Origin: Enterobacter asburiae | GTDB lineage: Bacteria > Pseudomonadota > Gammaproteobacteria > Enterobacterales > Enterobacteriaceae | Length of the DNA: 64,000 nucleotides | Reading direction: 5' to 3' | NCBI RefSeq assembly: GCF_021440515.1 | Contig: NZ_JAKCMV010000045.1 | Span: forward strand, 1-64,000 | Shown here: positions 61,858-64,000 of the stretch, one piece after another | How the letters are laid out: every line of letters starts with the position of its first letter | Numbering within the stretch: the first letter of the stretch is position 1 | The notes under the pieces: generated by a model | The model's database searches: none | What the model was told of the DNA's origin: nothing | Seen by the model: only the letters and a program-made list of their open reading frames with translations | Translations under genes and position numbers: made by a program

Positions 61858-63306
61858 ATGAAGTTTATCATTAAATTGTTCCCTGAAATCACCATCAAAA
61901 GCCAATCTGTGCGTTTGCGCTTTATTAAGATCCTCACCGGGAACATTCGTAACGTATTAAAGCACTACGACGAAACGCTGGCCGTTGTTCGTCACTGGGA
62001 TCACGTTGAAGTCCGCGCCAAAGACGAAGACAAGCGTCTTGATATCCGCGACGCGCTGACCCGTATTCCCGGCATCCACCATATTCTGGAGGTGGAAGAC
62101 GTTCCGTTCACCTCTCTGCACGATATCTTCGAAAAAGCGCTGGTGCAGTACCGTGACCAGATCGAAGGCAAAACCTTCTGCGTGCGCGTGAAGCGTCGCG
62201 GTAAACACGAGTTTAGCTCCATTGAGGTGGAACGCTACGTGGGCGGCGGTCTGAACCAGCACGTTGAGACCGCGCGCGTGCGCCTGACCAACCCGGACGT
62301 CACCGTGAACCTGGAGATCGAAAACGATCGCCTGCTGCTGGTGAAAGGCCGCTACGAAGGCATTGGCGGCTTCCCGATTGGTACTCAGGAAGATGTGCTG
62401 TCGCTGATCTCCGGCGGTTTTGACTCCGGTGTGTCCAGCTACATGCTGATGCGTCGCGGCTGCCGCGTGCATTACTGCTTCTTTAACCTCGGCGGCGCAG
62501 CCCATGAAATCGGCGTCCGTCAGGTCGCGCATTACCTGTGGAACCGCTTCGGCAGCTCCCACCGCGTGCGTTTTGTAGCGATTAACTTTGAGCCTGTGGT
62601 TGGCGAGATCCTCGAAAAAGTGGACGACGGACAGATGGGCGTGGTGCTGAAGCGCATGATGGTGCGCGCGGCGTCCAAAGTGGCCGAGCGCTACGGCGTG
62701 CAGGCGCTGGTGACCGGCGAAGCGCTGGGCCAGGTGTCCAGCCAGACGCTGACCAACCTGCGTCTGATCGACAACGTGTCCGATACCCTGATCCTGCGTC
62801 CGCTGATCTCGCACGATAAAGAGCACATCATTGACCTGGCGCGCGAAATCGGTACAGAAGATTTCGCCCGTACCATGCCGGAATACTGCGGCGTGATCTC
62901 AAAAAGCCCAACCGTTAAAGCGGTGAAGGCGAAAATTGAAGCGGAAGAAGAGAACTTCGATTTCGCGATCCTGGAGAAGGTGGTGGCGGAAGCGTCCAAC
63001 ATCGACATCCGCGAGATTGCCCAGCAGACCGAGCAGGAGGTGGTTGAAGTTGAAACCGTAAGCGGTTTTGGCGCTAACGACGCGATCCTGGATATTCGTT
63101 CTATCGACGAACAGGACGACAAGCCGTTGCAGGTTGAGGGTGTAGACGTGGTCTCTCTGCCGTTCTACAAGCTGAGCACTAAATTCGGCGACCTTGACCA
63201 GAGTAAAACCTATCTGCTGTGGTGCGAGCGCGGGGTGATGAGCCGCTTGCAGGCGCTGTATCTGCGCGAGCAGGGCTTTGCCAATGTGAAGGTGTATCGC
63301 CCGTAG
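61858..63306 (+). CDS. thiI: ThiI, tRNA 4-thiouridine and thiazole sulfurtransferase
   Basis: This 482-residue protein adds sulfur to tRNA uridine-8 and supplies sulfur for the thiazole of thiamine. It has an N-terminal ferredoxin-like/THUMP region (1-165), a PP-loop [11 protein letters not shown] that adenylates tRNA, and a C-terminal rhodanese domain with catalytic Cys456 in [10 protein letters not shown]. Length equals E. coli ThiI. Confidence 0.98.
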   Translation: MKFIIKLFPEITIKSQSVRLRFIKILTGNIRNVLKHYDETLAVVRHWDHVEVRAKDEDKRLDIRDALTRIPGIHHILEVEDVPFTSLHDIFEKALVQYRDQIEGKTFCVRVKRRGKHEFSSIEVERYVGGGLNQHVETARVRLTNPDVTVNLEIENDRLLLVKGRYEGIGGFPIGTQEDVLSLISGGFDSGVSSYMLMRRGCRVHYCFFNLGGAAHEIGVRQVAHYLWNRFGSSHRVRFVAINFEPVVGEILEKVDDGQMGVVLKRMMVRAASKVAERYGVQALVTGEALGQVSSQTLTNLRLIDNVSDTLILRPLISHDKEHIIDLAREIGTEDFARTMPEYCGVISKSPTVKAVKAKIEAEEENFDFAILEKVVAEASNIDIREIAQQTEQEVVEVETVSGFGANDAILDIRSIDEQDDKPLQVEGVDVVSLPFYKLSTKFGDLDQSKTYLLWCERGVMSRLQALYLREQGFANVKVYRP

Positions 63307-63333
63307 CGTTTTGTCGGGGAGTGCGGGCTGATG

Positions 63334-63368
63334 CCCTCACCCCGGCCCTCTCCGACAGGGAGAGGGTG
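63334..63368. repeat. GGGAGAGGG-family repeat between thiI and yajL (inverted)
   Basis: GCCCTCACCCCGGCCCTCTC followed by CGACAGGGAGAGGGTG is the reverse complement of the units at 29961-29998 and 57575-57610 apart from a few bases. Confidence 0.7.
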
Positions 63369-63408
63369 TAAACATCAAAAACGGCAACCTGAGGTTGCCG
63401 TTTTGCTT

Positions 63409-63999
63409 TTACTCGTAATAGTTATAAATCCCCGCCGGTATCACCAGCGACGACGCCACTTCGTACGCTTTTTCGCGCCCGACCAGCAGGTCGATAATCT
63501 TCAAGCCAAAATCAATGGCGGTTCCCGGCCCCTGGCTGGTGAGCAGGTTGACGCGCGGATCCCAGACCACCCGTTTATCGACCCAATGCTCGTCGGGAAT
63601 AGTCTCCTTAAGCCCAGGGAAGCCGGTCATGTTGGCGATGGGGAAAATACCATGCGGAACCAGCACCGTGCCCGCTGCCGCGCAGATGGCGGCAACGATA
63701 CGGCCTGACTGATGGAACTGACGCACCGTTTCCACCAGCAGCGGGCTGTCGCGGAAACATTCCGCCCCTTTCAGGCCGCCGGGCAGCACGATGATGTCGT
63801 AATCCCCGTCAGCGACCTGCACCAGCGGGGCGTCCGTCAGGATCTTCACCCCGCGCGAGCAGGTGACGGCCAGGTTGCCATCGCTGGCAACGCTTGCGGT
63901 GGTGACAGCAATGCCGCCGCGCACCATCAAATCGATAGCGGTGACCGCTTCCATCTCTTCGCTACCAGGGGCGAGGCATACCAGTGCCGACGCGCTCAT
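63409..63999 (-). CDS. yajL: YajL, DJ-1/PfpI-family chaperone/deglycase
   Basis: This 196-residue protein, related to human DJ-1, protects proteins against oxidative and glycation damage. The reactive Cys106 is in AAICAAAG at the nucleophile elbow, with the conserved Glu15 near the N-terminus ([10 protein letters not shown]). The full gene fits: the ATG is at 63999, one base from the window end. Upstream control lies outside. Confidence 0.96.
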   Translation of the reverse strand: MSASALVCLAPGSEEMEAVTAIDLMVRGGIAVTTASVASDGNLAVTCSRGVKILTDAPLVQVADGDYDIIVLPGGLKGAECFRDSPLLVETVRQFHQSGRIVAAICAAAGTVLVPHGIFPIANMTGFPGLKETIPDEHWVDKRVVWDPRVNLLTSQGPGTAIDFGLKIIDLLVGREKAYEVASSLVIPAGIYNYYE

Positions 64000-64000
64000 A

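Overview
The window is a chromosomal segment of an enterobacterium close to Enterobacter, Lelliottia or Leclercia; the species cannot be fixed from this sequence. Almost every protein is recognisably the orthologue of an Escherichia coli K-12 protein, and the order tau - hemB - iprA - ampH - sbmA - ddlA - iraP - phoA - proC - aroL - rdgC - sbcCD - phoBR - brnQ - malZ - queA - tgt - secDF - tsx - ribD - nusB - thiL - dxs - thiI - yajL is the K-12 order at about 8 to 10 minutes. Coding DNA is GC-rich, and accessory pieces stand out by being AT-rich.

Layout. 1-2330 is the end of a cytochrome c maturation operon (ccmF partial, ccmG, ccmH). 2462-5874 is the taurine operon tauABCD. 6175-7586 is an AT-rich accessory cassette: an unknown 230-residue protein, a 62-residue two-helix membrane protein and an orphan type VI secretion Hcp. 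7751-8725 is hemB. 9288-12062 is a large intact autotransporter behind an AT-rich gap of about 560 bp. 12159-19290 holds cell-envelope genes (iprA, ampH, sbmA-yaiW, yaiY, yaiZ, ddlA, an extensin-type LAS peptidase-like protein). 19443-20675 is an MdtG-like efflux pump. 20920-24313 is a phosphate/stress block (iraP, phoA, psiF, dgcC). 24330-29882 is proC, yaiI, aroL-yaiA-aroM, ppnP, rdgC and mak. 30019-36544 holds the nuclease sbcCD divergent from phoBR. 36954-41685 is brnQ, proY and malZ. 41887-45013 is an accessory three-gene cassette (YcaC-like hydrolase, ABM-membrane protein, YtcJ-like amidohydrolase), followed by tsaA and acpH on the minus strand. 46466-51931 is queA-tgt-yajC-secD-secF. 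52080-57532 is tsx, yajI and nrdR-ribD-ribH-nusB-thiL. 57612-61679 is the minus-strand isoprenoid block xseB-ispA-dxs-yajO. thiI and yajL close the window.

Regulation visible in the sequence includes Pho boxes before phoB and phoA (and a weaker one before brnQ), a sigma-E-type promoter before sbmA-yaiW, two MalT boxes before malZ, a hairpin that would hide the tauA ribosome-binding site, and a near-leaderless, hairpin-capped dgcC. Two dispersed palindromic repeat families sit in the gaps. Compared with K-12, pgpA, araJ and yajD are missing from their usual places.

The best candidate for something undescribed is the cassette at 6175-7586. A glycine/alanine-rich, probably membrane-inserting protein, a tiny two-helix partner and a solitary Hcp look like a self-contained effector-immunity-carrier module of the type VI secretion system.
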